A stretch of 39,995 bases of DNA from Pseudoflavonifractor sp. (GTDB lineage: Bacteria; Bacteroidota; Bacteroidia; Bacteroidales; Muribaculaceae). The notes below the pieces were generated by a model. It ran no database searches, was not told the DNA's origin, and saw nothing but the letters and a program-made list of their open reading frames with translations. A program made the position numbers and the translations under genes. The stretch spans positions 1 to 39,995 of the forward strand of contig JAMPAQ010000005.1 in assembly GCA_023667145.1 (NCBI GenBank), in the 5' to 3' direction. The first letter of the stretch is position 1. Each line of letters begins with the position of its first letter. Below are positions 1 through 7,328 of this stretch, one piece after another.

Positions 1-19
1 TGTTTTCAGCAGGTTATGC

Positions 20-55
20 AAGGAGGGCGTGCCATGAATTTTGACACACCCCCTT
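20..55 (-). terminator. possible weak terminator after the six-gene operon
   Basis: Downstream of the last operon gene, arms at 20-33 and 43-55 can pair with one bulge and two G-U pairs around a short AT-rich loop. There is no clear U-run after it, so it may be only a 3' hairpin. Nothing else recognisable lies in 1-113. Confidence 0.3.
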
Positions 56-113
56 ATGCGTGGTGTCGCGCGGTGGCTGGCTCACTCGGGGACGGCCTCT
101 CGCGGGGATGGCC

Positions 114-515
114 TTACTCGCGGGGAGAGTCGGGCGAGTTTGGGCGGTCGATGTCGGTGTTAGCGGCATCGTTGGCGGTGACGTGGTCATAAGAGTGTCC
201 GTCGAGACGGCGCAGACCACCGGCACCGTTGCCCGAGGTGCCGCTGTTGGTGCGTATCATATCGCCGCAGATGGCGATGTCCCAATCTGTTCGTGATGCC
301 CAGTCGGTGTCGGCTGTGGGGTCGCTCTTGGCTGAGCGGCCAACAACGGTGTTGTTCTCAAGCGATATATAGGTCCACTCTGTGTCGGAGATTCCCGACA
401 CGGTAAGCTCGATGTCGTTGTCGGGCGCGGATTTGTCGCCGTCTCCATCCTCTGCACAGGAGGGGAGCAAGAATACCGCTGCCATTAAGGCTATAGGGAG
501 GATAAATCGTTTCAT
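114..515 (-). CDS. HmuY-like lipoprotein, short
   Basis: This 133-residue protein has a lipoprotein signal ending in a Leu-Pro-Ser-Cys lipobox, with Cys20 as the lipidation site, so it should be anchored in the envelope. The segment EWTYISLENNTVVG followed by DWDIAICGDMIRTNSG resembles the N-terminal half of HmuY-family heme-binding lipoproteins, which typically have a Trp-Asp-Ile-Ala core and an Arg-Thr-Asn turn. HmuY proteins are usually about 200 residues or more, so this one is short. Its C-terminus (DRPNSPDSPRE) looks unstructured, and no continuation was found in the other frames. Its start overlaps the stop of the upstream peptidase gene as ATGA, implying translational coupling at the end of the operon. 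The family assignment is from pattern memory and is moderate; the heme ligands cannot be judged. Confidence 0.6.
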   Translation of the reverse strand: MKRFILPIALMAAVFLLPSCAEDGDGDKSAPDNDIELTVSGISDTEWTYISLENNTVVGRSAKSDPTADTDWASRTDWDIAICGDMIRTNSGTSGNGAGGLRRLDGHSYDHVTANDAANTDIDRPNSPDSPRE

Positions 516-2038
516 AGTTTATGATATTTGATTGTTAGCTGACCCGATGAGCGGTCATATCCGTTGACAATCATCTTCATCGCATTGCCGTTGGCGGTCT
601 TTACCACAAACGGCGATGCTATCGGTGCGTATGTGCCGGTCAACAGCCAGCGCCACTTGCTGCACGACGGGTAGACTGACAGCGACTTGCCTGTCGTCAG
701 CACCACCTGACCGCCTTTCAGCTCTATGTCGCGGTCTGACGACAAGTACTGGGTGCCGGTGGCGACATCGAGAACTGAAAACTCGATAATCTTGCCTACG
801 CCTGTCGCTGCCGTGCGCCGTACAGTGAGGAAGAACTTCGGGTCGGCGTATCCCTTGACCGTCTCATGGTAACGGCTGAAGTTAAATACCACCTCCATCT
901 CATTGGAGGCGCTGTTGCCCTGCATCGGTACAGCCCCGCCTTGACGGTTCATCACGGGATAGGTGAAATCGACCGACGGCATCTTGGCATCGTCGCCGTC
1001 TGCCGCCCCGAGTGAGAACGACAGCTCGTTGCGGCGGTTGTATGACAGCTTTACCTTGAATACTATGTCAGGGTCGCCGATCACGGGTGTCACCATATAG
1101 GCATCAGCATCACCCTCTGAGAGTCCGCCGTCGGCATAATCGGCGAGCATCACGCTGTAGGGTATGTAGCACTTGCCGTCAGAGGCCCAATAGTCGTCCC
1201 AGCTATTGGCAAAGATAAACGCGCCACGTTCCGTGTCGCTGATGTTGCCGTCACCGTCAAAGTCATACTCCACCGTGTCGTCATATCCGACGAGGGTTAT
1301 CGCGTGCGGGCCATCTTTTCCCTCCTTGGTGACGATGTGTCGCAGACCGGTCAGTGACGGGCCGGTGTAGGACTTCAGTCCCCAGTCCTCTGTCTCATAT
1401 GAGATGGAGGCCACGCCGCCGGTTTCGCCTCCGTCGCCGTGGTCATACAGGTAACGGCGCATCAGGTCGATGCCCTCGCGGCTCTTGAGGTTGATTTTAG
1501 TATATCCGCTGACGCGATATTTCATCGCCTCGATATAGGTGTCGTAGCCCGAGAGCCACTGGGTCTGTTGTGAGTATGAGTACGGCTCGTCCTTGAAGCG
1601 TGTCATGTCGAGAGTTCCACAATCTTTCATCAGGTTCCAACCAATCCATGAGTGGGAACCCTCGTTGTTTCCCTCGTTGAGGAAATTCCATGTGAAGTGG
1701 TAGCAGAACACGTTGGCCGGATTGGACGCGTCGCGTCCGAGCATACGGTTCACCTCGTAGGTGTAGACATAACGCACGCCTGAAGCCTGTGAGCATGAAT
1801 TGTTGGAACCCTGCGAGAATATGGCGGGAAAGAAACGGTTGGTCGAGTTATCGACCGACGCGGGCAGTTCGGTCACCGCCCGTCCTGTGCGGGGATGCCA
1901 CCCCGGGATGGATGCTTTCATGACCCGCTGTGCCGCTGTAAGCGGGGCGCGGGTGAAAGGTTGTGCCGTGGCAGTCATTGCCGGTAACATGGCGATGACT
2001 GCCACGGTGGCTATGATGTATTTATTGTTTCGTTGCAT
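512..2038 (-). CDS. secreted papain-like (C1 family) cysteine peptidase
   Basis: The 508-residue protein begins with a signal peptide ending near AQP (about residue 26). It shows the papain triad in order: Gln76 of the oxyanion hole and Cys82 in QGSNNSCSQASG, His245 in GPHAITLVGYDD, and Asn278 in ANSWDDYW. Between the catalytic His and Asn is a canonical EF-hand-type loop (residues 259-270, DFDGDGNISDTE), which suggests calcium binding. Residues after about 320 form a beta-rich C-terminal domain of unknown role; no type IX sorting tail is obvious. Its start lies 17 nt inside the preceding peptidase gene and its stop overlaps the HmuY-like start. It is probably periplasmic or surface-exposed and would cleave proteins; the substrate is unknown. 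Confidence 0.88.
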   Translation of the reverse strand: MQRNNKYIIATVAVIAMLPAMTATAQPFTRAPLTAAQRVMKASIPGWHPRTGRAVTELPASVDNSTNRFFPAIFSQGSNNSCSQASGVRYVYTYEVNRMLGRDASNPANVFCYHFTWNFLNEGNNEGSHSWIGWNLMKDCGTLDMTRFKDEPYSYSQQTQWLSGYDTYIEAMKYRVSGYTKINLKSREGIDLMRRYLYDHGDGGETGGVASISYETEDWGLKSYTGPSLTGLRHIVTKEGKDGPHAITLVGYDDTVEYDFDGDGNISDTERGAFIFANSWDDYWASDGKCYIPYSVMLADYADGGLSEGDADAYMVTPVIGDPDIVFKVKLSYNRRNELSFSLGAADGDDAKMPSVDFTYPVMNRQGGAVPMQGNSASNEMEVVFNFSRYHETVKGYADPKFFLTVRRTAATGVGKIIEFSVLDVATGTQYLSSDRDIELKGGQVVLTTGKSLSVYPSCSKWRWLLTGTYAPIASPFVVKTANGNAMKMIVNGYDRSSGQLTIKYHKL

Positions 2039-4232
2039 TGTCCTTACGGTTGTCTTCTATACGGTTATAGGTCTTGAGTGCCATATCCCTCACCTCCTTG
2101 GATCGCGAGTCGTCACGGCTCATCTTGAGCGCTACGGCGCTGATGTCGGGGTGACGGAACGAGTTGCGGAACCATCCGAGTGCCTCCAGCAGGTCGATGC
2201 AGACCTCGTCGTTGTCACAAGTCTGGACATACGCGAGCAGGTCATCGACAAGGTAGTGCATGTTGGAGTTGCGTAGGGTGCGTATATCCTGTAACTTCTT
2301 GGCGGTGGGGAGCGAGTCGTTATGGCAGATGTTTCTTACGGCATCGAGGCGGTAGGAATCGGCATACTTGCGCAGTGCGTGTGCCACATGACCGCGCACC
2401 ACATCGCCTTCGGCATAGTCGCGGGGATCGAAGTTGCGGTCAAGCACGGCCACGAGCGAGTCGGCGGGGTAGAGCGCCGCTGTCTGGCTGATGCCAAACT
2501 CGATGCGCTTGCCGGTGTTGTTGCGTGTGGCGACACGGATCATGGCCGGGATAAGCTCAAGGTCACCGCGCTTGGCTATGAAGTTGAGTCCGTAGCGCTG
2601 TATCATCTCGTAGCTGTCATCGACTGCCATGTCGAGACAGGCGACAAAGTTTGCATTGTCAAAGAGAGAGAGCAAGGTCATGGCCTCCATACGCACGATT
2701 TCCGAATAATCGTTCTTGTAGATGTCGAGCAGTTGGTCAGAGGTCATGAGATTGGCATCGGTGAGCTGACGCATGGCCATCGTGCGCAGTGCGGGATAGG
2801 GACTGTTGAGCTGGCCCTTCCACCACTCGGCGGGCTGTTGTAACATCTCGTTGACATCAATACCATCGACCGCTCCCGTGAAGTGGAACGACGGGTCACC
2901 GATATAGTGGCTCTCAAGATAGGTATTGTATTTCACGAGGTTGCCCAGTCGCATCCCGAGTCCGGCGAGTCCGAGGTAGCGGTCTGACCACTTGTCTTGC
3001 AACACATTGACACTGTTGCCTATAGTTCCGGCGGTCTCGCCCTCGTCAAATATGTAGGCGCCGGCGATATACTTGTCCTTGTGGAACGACCCGTTGAAGC
3101 ACGCGTCGAGGATCACCAGACGGCAGTTGGGGGTGAAGTCGGCAAAGTCCTCGACGTAGAGGTTGAGCTTGCGGTTCTCTATGGAGTCTTGCTGCTTGCG
3201 CTCGGGGCTGTCCTCGTCAGTGAACCAGTCGAGAGGGAGTCCGCCGAGGTTACGGGCGATACGGGCCTTGACGCTATCGTCGGGAGCGTCTTTGCCGCGA
3301 TGGCGACGGTAGGCATAGTTGGCATAATCCTTGATCTGCTGCACTGCCTCGGTCGGGGTCTCGGGGTCAGGCTCGCTGTTGAGATACTCTATCTCCACGT
3401 CGCCGTGATGGTGGAGCAGGGCGATGTCGAGGTTGCGGCGCTGAAGCTCTGACATCAACCGTCCCTTGACCGAACGGTCGCGCTTATGGTCGATATACTC
3501 GATGCCCTGACAGCGCGTGTGCATCCACGGGAAGCTCTGGAGGTGTGCCCCCTTCTCGTCCATGCGGGCCATTATTGACTCTGACACATAGCCGTGTCCA
3601 CTGAAAAACAGCAGCTGGTCCACGATATTCTGCTCGCCCTTGAGCCTGACAATCTTGTCGAGGTAGCGGCGCAGCAGCTCATACTTGTTGCCCGACCCGT
3701 CGTCGATGGGCTTGATGCGGCCTGTGTATATCTCGGGTGCGAGATACTGCGGCGAGTCGGAGCGCAGGGAGTAGTAGTGGTAGAGGTTGTTGACCGAGTC
3801 CTGTTTGATGTAATCAAACTTGAGGTCGAAGTCATCGTAAAACCGGTCGGAGGGAACCGATGACTCCTGCCAGGGATAGGTCTTCTGGTTCATCTTGAAC
3901 GCCGAGGTGAGATGCTGGGCATCGCGTATCATCGGGATGGGGATGTCGCCGATGAATACCGCTCCCTCTATTGGGGTCTTCTTATCGTTGTAGAGTTTCT
4001 GAAGCTCGGCCCTGATGTGGTCGGGATTGCCCGAGGTCTCCTTGATGACAATGGGTTTAAGGCCGTCTTTCTCGACCGACTTGGCGTATGCGTCAATCTC
4101 CTTGGCCGCCTGACGGTAGCTCTCGGCATCGACAACAATCGCGAATGCCCGTCGGGCTGCGGCGCTTGTCTCTGATGGGAACATGCAGCCCAACGCGAGG
4201 GCGGCGATGATACCATATCGTCTGATGTTCAT
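2022..4232 (-). CDS. gingipain/caspase-like (clan CD, C25-type) peptidase with HEAT-like C-terminus
   Basis: The 736-residue protein has a signal peptide (to about residue 24) and then a caspase-like fold. The segment VFIGDIPIP and the Asp-Arg-Phe-Tyr region resemble the C25 N-terminal subdomain. A His-Gly-Asp motif (ALLHHHGDVE, His276) and LDACFNGSF (Cys378) supply the likely His/Cys dyad, comparable to the His-Gly and Cys-Val-Asn-Gly motifs of gingipains. A Gly-Asp-Pro-Ser motif follows near 445. Residues from about 470 to 730 are helical and resemble HEAT/armadillo repeats, an extension not typical of gingipains. No type IX tail is seen. The gene follows the DUF6850 gene by 44 nt and overlaps the C1 peptidase gene by 17 nt. 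P1 specificity cannot be read from the sequence. Confidence 0.8.
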   Translation of the reverse strand: MNIRRYGIIAALALGCMFPSETSAAARRAFAIVVDAESYRQAAKEIDAYAKSVEKDGLKPIVIKETSGNPDHIRAELQKLYNDKKTPIEGAVFIGDIPIPMIRDAQHLTSAFKMNQKTYPWQESSVPSDRFYDDFDLKFDYIKQDSVNNLYHYYSLRSDSPQYLAPEIYTGRIKPIDDGSGNKYELLRRYLDKIVRLKGEQNIVDQLLFFSGHGYVSESIMARMDEKGAHLQSFPWMHTRCQGIEYIDHKRDRSVKGRLMSELQRRNLDIALLHHHGDVEIEYLNSEPDPETPTEAVQQIKDYANYAYRRHRGKDAPDDSVKARIARNLGGLPLDWFTDEDSPERKQQDSIENRKLNLYVEDFADFTPNCRLVILDACFNGSFHKDKYIAGAYIFDEGETAGTIGNSVNVLQDKWSDRYLGLAGLGMRLGNLVKYNTYLESHYIGDPSFHFTGAVDGIDVNEMLQQPAEWWKGQLNSPYPALRTMAMRQLTDANLMTSDQLLDIYKNDYSEIVRMEAMTLLSLFDNANFVACLDMAVDDSYEMIQRYGLNFIAKRGDLELIPAMIRVATRNNTGKRIEFGISQTAALYPADSLVAVLDRNFDPRDYAEGDVVRGHVAHALRKYADSYRLDAVRNICHNDSLPTAKKLQDIRTLRNSNMHYLVDDLLAYVQTCDNDEVCIDLLEALGWFRNSFRHPDISAVALKMSRDDSRSKEVRDMALKTYNRIEDNRKDNATKQ

Positions 4233-4276
4233 GATGATGTTATGTTAGCAGTAATTAATTTGTGGCAATGAGTGCG

Positions 4277-5842
4277 TTAGAATATAAATCCCACCGATGC
4301 GCCGATGTTGAGTCGGTCGGCTCCCGACAGGGTCGGGGTCGAGCCGGTCTGACTGCGGTAGTCGGCGTTGACGGCTATGTTGAGTGTCGTGTTGTATTTG
4401 AAAAGATAGAGCGGCAGCGAGTAAGTGAGCGACCCTCCGATGCCCCAGTATCCGGCTGTGAGGTCGTCAAATGCCGGGCGTGTGTAGCGCTGCATTATGA
4501 TTGAGTAGGTCGCGGGCATATTGGCAATGCTGAGGGTATTGTCGAGAGAGCAACGATATTGCCCCCTGACGGTGGCTCCGAGCCACGAGCGGCGTATGGC
4601 AAACCGCTTGGTAACGTCGGCCGAGACGAGAAGGTTGGTGTACTCCTCGCGTGCGCCATACAGGCGGTTCTTGGTTTCGCTGCGGTCAAGGTCGGCGTTG
4701 ACCGAGGCCGATAGCGTGGGGAGTGTACCGTCGAGCATGTCAAAGCGGTATCCGGCCATCGCGTGGTAGTCGTGTCCCTCAAGATTGTCTGACTCGTTGA
4801 TCACCTCATAGATGAGGTTGTTGTTGTCATCGGTTACTTGCTTTTGAGTGTACCAGCGACCAGTGGTCTTGTGCATGTCGGCGGCGATGATGACGTTGTG
4901 CATCGTGCGGTCGCCCGACTTGATGCGCAGGCGGTTGTAGAGCGACAGTCCGCTGCCCGAGTAGCGGCCTCCCTTGTAGCGGGTGGCCGACGAGCCGTCG
5001 GTGGCATTCTCGTACTCCCCGCTGTAACCAACCTCGATAAAGTCGCTGACAGTTGCATCGTTGCTGCGGTTGAACGTGAACTGGATGTTGGCTCCGTATC
5101 TCATGCCGTCATACTTGCGCTTGTAGCCGAGGGCGTCTTTCACCTCGTAGACACCAAGTCCTTGAAAGAGGAATACATATTGCTTTGTGGTGGTGCGCAC
5201 GATAGTGGTGGTTGACTCCTCTGACAGCCAACCCGCATGGGCCGAGAGTCCTACGGTGTGGTTGCCGAGGGTGTATTCGGCACCGGGATTGAGGGTGAAG
5301 CGCATTCCCTTGATTTCGGGCCGCGGGTCTTTCTGAGTGGCCGAGCTGCCGACGTTGTAGTAGGCGCGGAGGGCCAGTTTAAGGCGGTCGGTGGCGGTGT
5401 AGACGGCGGCTCCGTCGAGAGCGAATGTCTCTTGGTTGAACTTGCTGAGTATCGAGTCGCCTATGATGTAGGGATTGTAACGTGACACAAAGAGCGTGTT
5501 GTTCCAACGGCGGTCGTTTAGCGTGCTGTTGTCGTAGGTGAGTCCCCCCGTGAAAGTGACCTTTCCCACACGCTTCATTCCCGTAAAGGATGCTTTCCAC
5601 GTGTTGGAGCGCCCCGCCTCGTCAATGAGGTGGAGGTCGCCGCCTTGATGCAGGTAATCGACGCGTATGTCGGCGATGTCGGTTATTGGCATGTAATAGT
5701 CAGACACGGGGTTGGCGCTTCCGTATGACACGTTGCCGAGATACTGGCGGTCTTGATAGGCCACCTTGCTGTCGGTCTGGGCATAGGAGGTGAGCGCCGT
5801 GGCGGCGAGAATGAGTGATAGGCTGTGGTATCTGAGTGTCAT
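4277..5842 (-). CDS. DUF6850-type outer-membrane beta-barrel protein
   Basis: I place the start at the ATG at 5840-5842, giving 521 residues and a clean signal peptide (LILAATALTSYAQ). The frame stays open 96 nt further upstream, but that extension is basic, would precede the signal peptide, and runs into the hairpin region. The mature protein is rich in alternating aromatic and polar beta-strands and ends in Gly-Phe-Ile-Phe, an outer-membrane barrel terminus. Bacteroidales encode proteins of this kind (DUF6850) beside DUF4876 lipoproteins and a TonB receptor, and the order here matches. The cargo is unknown. It lies 147 nt after the DUF4876 gene, with a strong hairpin in that gap. Confidence 0.75.
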   Translation of the reverse strand: MTLRYHSLSLILAATALTSYAQTDSKVAYQDRQYLGNVSYGSANPVSDYYMPITDIADIRVDYLHQGGDLHLIDEAGRSNTWKASFTGMKRVGKVTFTGGLTYDNSTLNDRRWNNTLFVSRYNPYIIGDSILSKFNQETFALDGAAVYTATDRLKLALRAYYNVGSSATQKDPRPEIKGMRFTLNPGAEYTLGNHTVGLSAHAGWLSEESTTTIVRTTTKQYVFLFQGLGVYEVKDALGYKRKYDGMRYGANIQFTFNRSNDATVSDFIEVGYSGEYENATDGSSATRYKGGRYSGSGLSLYNRLRIKSGDRTMHNVIIAADMHKTTGRWYTQKQVTDDNNNLIYEVINESDNLEGHDYHAMAGYRFDMLDGTLPTLSASVNADLDRSETKNRLYGAREEYTNLLVSADVTKRFAIRRSWLGATVRGQYRCSLDNTLSIANMPATYSIIMQRYTRPAFDDLTAGYWGIGGSLTYSLPLYLFKYNTTLNIAVNADYRSQTGSTPTLSGADRLNIGASVGFIF

Positions 5843-5926
5843 GTTATGTCGTTTTGTCGGTGTACGCCGCGTCGGTGCGGCGTTATGGGGTAGGAGAGAG
5901 CGTTGGGTGTTGATGAGAGAGTGAAA

Positions 5927-5957
5927 AGCAGAGGCCACGGCCTCCGTGGCCTCTGCT
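5927..5957 (-). terminator. strong intra-operon hairpin between the DUF4876 and DUF6850 genes
   Basis: A perfect 14-bp stem (arms 5927-5940 and 5944-5957) with a 3-nt loop is followed on the minus strand by a short T-run (TTTT). It lies inside the 147-nt gap between two genes read in the same direction. It could be a partial terminator or an mRNA-stability hairpin that lowers expression of the downstream peptidase genes. Confidence 0.6.
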
Positions 5958-5989
5958 CGTTGGGATATGTAGACCGTGGCGGCTGTTGG

Positions 5990-7237
5990 TTAGTCGGATA
6001 CGGTGGGCATCACACCGGGGGTAGGAGTGCTACCACCGAGGATGAAGTCGTTGGACGAGTTGTTGGTGTCCTTGAGGATTGCCTTGCCGTCGGCTGTGAA
6101 GCCGGCTACCTTGCGGCGGAGGCTCTTGCCGGAATAGTCACCGTTGGAGGTGCCGTCAGCGGCTGAGAACCAGGTCATACCTGCGTCATCCTTGACCTCG
6201 ATGCGCTTGTAGTGGCAATCTGCCTGGGCGGGAACGATGTCTATGGCATCGAGGATGCAGTCGGCAGGAATCATGAGGCAGTTGTCGCTCTTGCCGGGGG
6301 CAGAAGCCAATGAGGAGGGATCGGCAACATAGTCAACGGGCAGGGTGCCGTTTTTGAGGCGGGCAAGGATGAGGGGCTGACCCTCGGTTGCGGGCATCAT
6401 CTCGCGACCGAATGTCTTCCAAAGGAACTGCATCACGGGTACGCCGTCAATCTTGGTGTCAGTGGGGAACGCGTTGTCGGTATAGAGCTGCCAGTCAGCC
6501 TGTGAGAGGTCTACGGGAGACTGCACGTCACCCTCGGCAAGCACGCGTGCGCTGTGGTCGATAGGGTTGGCGGCGATGACTACGCTCGTGCGGGGCTGCA
6601 ATGGATAGTCGGTACCGTTGCCGGGGAAGCACTGTACGTGTGAGGTCAAGGGGTATTTACCATCGGGATATGTGCCGTTGGTCATCCAGACAGAGGGCTG
6701 GTCCTTAGCCCAGGTCTGGGGGGCGAGACCAAGGTCTACAGTGCCGAGAATGATACCGTCGAGATACTGCACCTCGTCGGTGTTGTTGTACAGCTCGTAG
6801 AACTGGTCCTGGAAGTAGTAGTCGGGCACACCGGCAAAGTAAACCTCCTTGAAGATGATCGAGTTGTCAGACCTGGACTCAACAAGGTTCAGCGTGACGG
6901 CCTTGTCTTCAAAAATCTCAACGCCGGCAACGTTACCGTTGATATTGTAATCGGTGGTATTTCCCGATGCGTTGAAGTTGTAGGTGCCGGGAGTCAGGGC
7001 AAAGGTAGCTGTAAGTGTCGATGCGTCAACATTGGCTACCGAAGCCTCGTTGGTGACAGTGTTGGTGGCTGTCACAGCAAGCGCCTGGATGTCTGCGGCA
7101 TTCACCACGTCAGGGAGAACTACCGAGACAGTGGCGGTGTGCTTGATGACAACGTCATCACCACCATCCTTGTCGCTGCAAGATGTTACTCCAAGCAGTA
7201 TTGCCACGATGGGCAAGAGATAGAGCAATTTTTTCAT
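5990..7237 (-). CDS. DUF4876-family surface lipoprotein
   Basis: The 415-residue protein carries a lipoprotein signal with Cys20 (GVTSCSDKDGG), the Gly/Asp residues after Cys being typical of surface-exported Bacteroidetes lipoproteins. Residues 30-115 form a beta-sandwich-like N-terminal domain. The rest begins with IIFKEVYFAGVPDYYFQDQ and a YNNTDE motif, the signature I associate with DUF4876. It sits directly after the TonB receptor gene (91-nt gap), the position a SusD-like partner lipoprotein usually occupies, so I infer that it is the receptor's surface partner. No ligand-binding residues can be named. The assignment is from recognition of the family pattern. Confidence 0.8.
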   Translation of the reverse strand: MKKLLYLLPIVAILLGVTSCSDKDGGDDVVIKHTATVSVVLPDVVNAADIQALAVTATNTVTNEASVANVDASTLTATFALTPGTYNFNASGNTTDYNINGNVAGVEIFEDKAVTLNLVESRSDNSIIFKEVYFAGVPDYYFQDQFYELYNNTDEVQYLDGIILGTVDLGLAPQTWAKDQPSVWMTNGTYPDGKYPLTSHVQCFPGNGTDYPLQPRTSVVIAANPIDHSARVLAEGDVQSPVDLSQADWQLYTDNAFPTDTKIDGVPVMQFLWKTFGREMMPATEGQPLILARLKNGTLPVDYVADPSSLASAPGKSDNCLMIPADCILDAIDIVPAQADCHYKRIEVKDDAGMTWFSAADGTSNGDYSGKSLRRKVAGFTADGKAILKDTNNSSNDFILGGSTPTPGVMPTVSD

Positions 7238-7328
7238 TGTAATAAAAGAATTTAGTTATTAATGATGATTGAAAAATAGAGTTTCAGTAATTATAGGTGT
7301 AATATCGTTGCATGGCTGTCGCGGCTGG

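Noticed and set aside
5843..5938. Upstream extension of the DUF6850-type gene (start at 5938)
   Set aside because: It would place a basic, non-hydrophobic segment before a good signal peptide and overlaps the intergenic hairpin.
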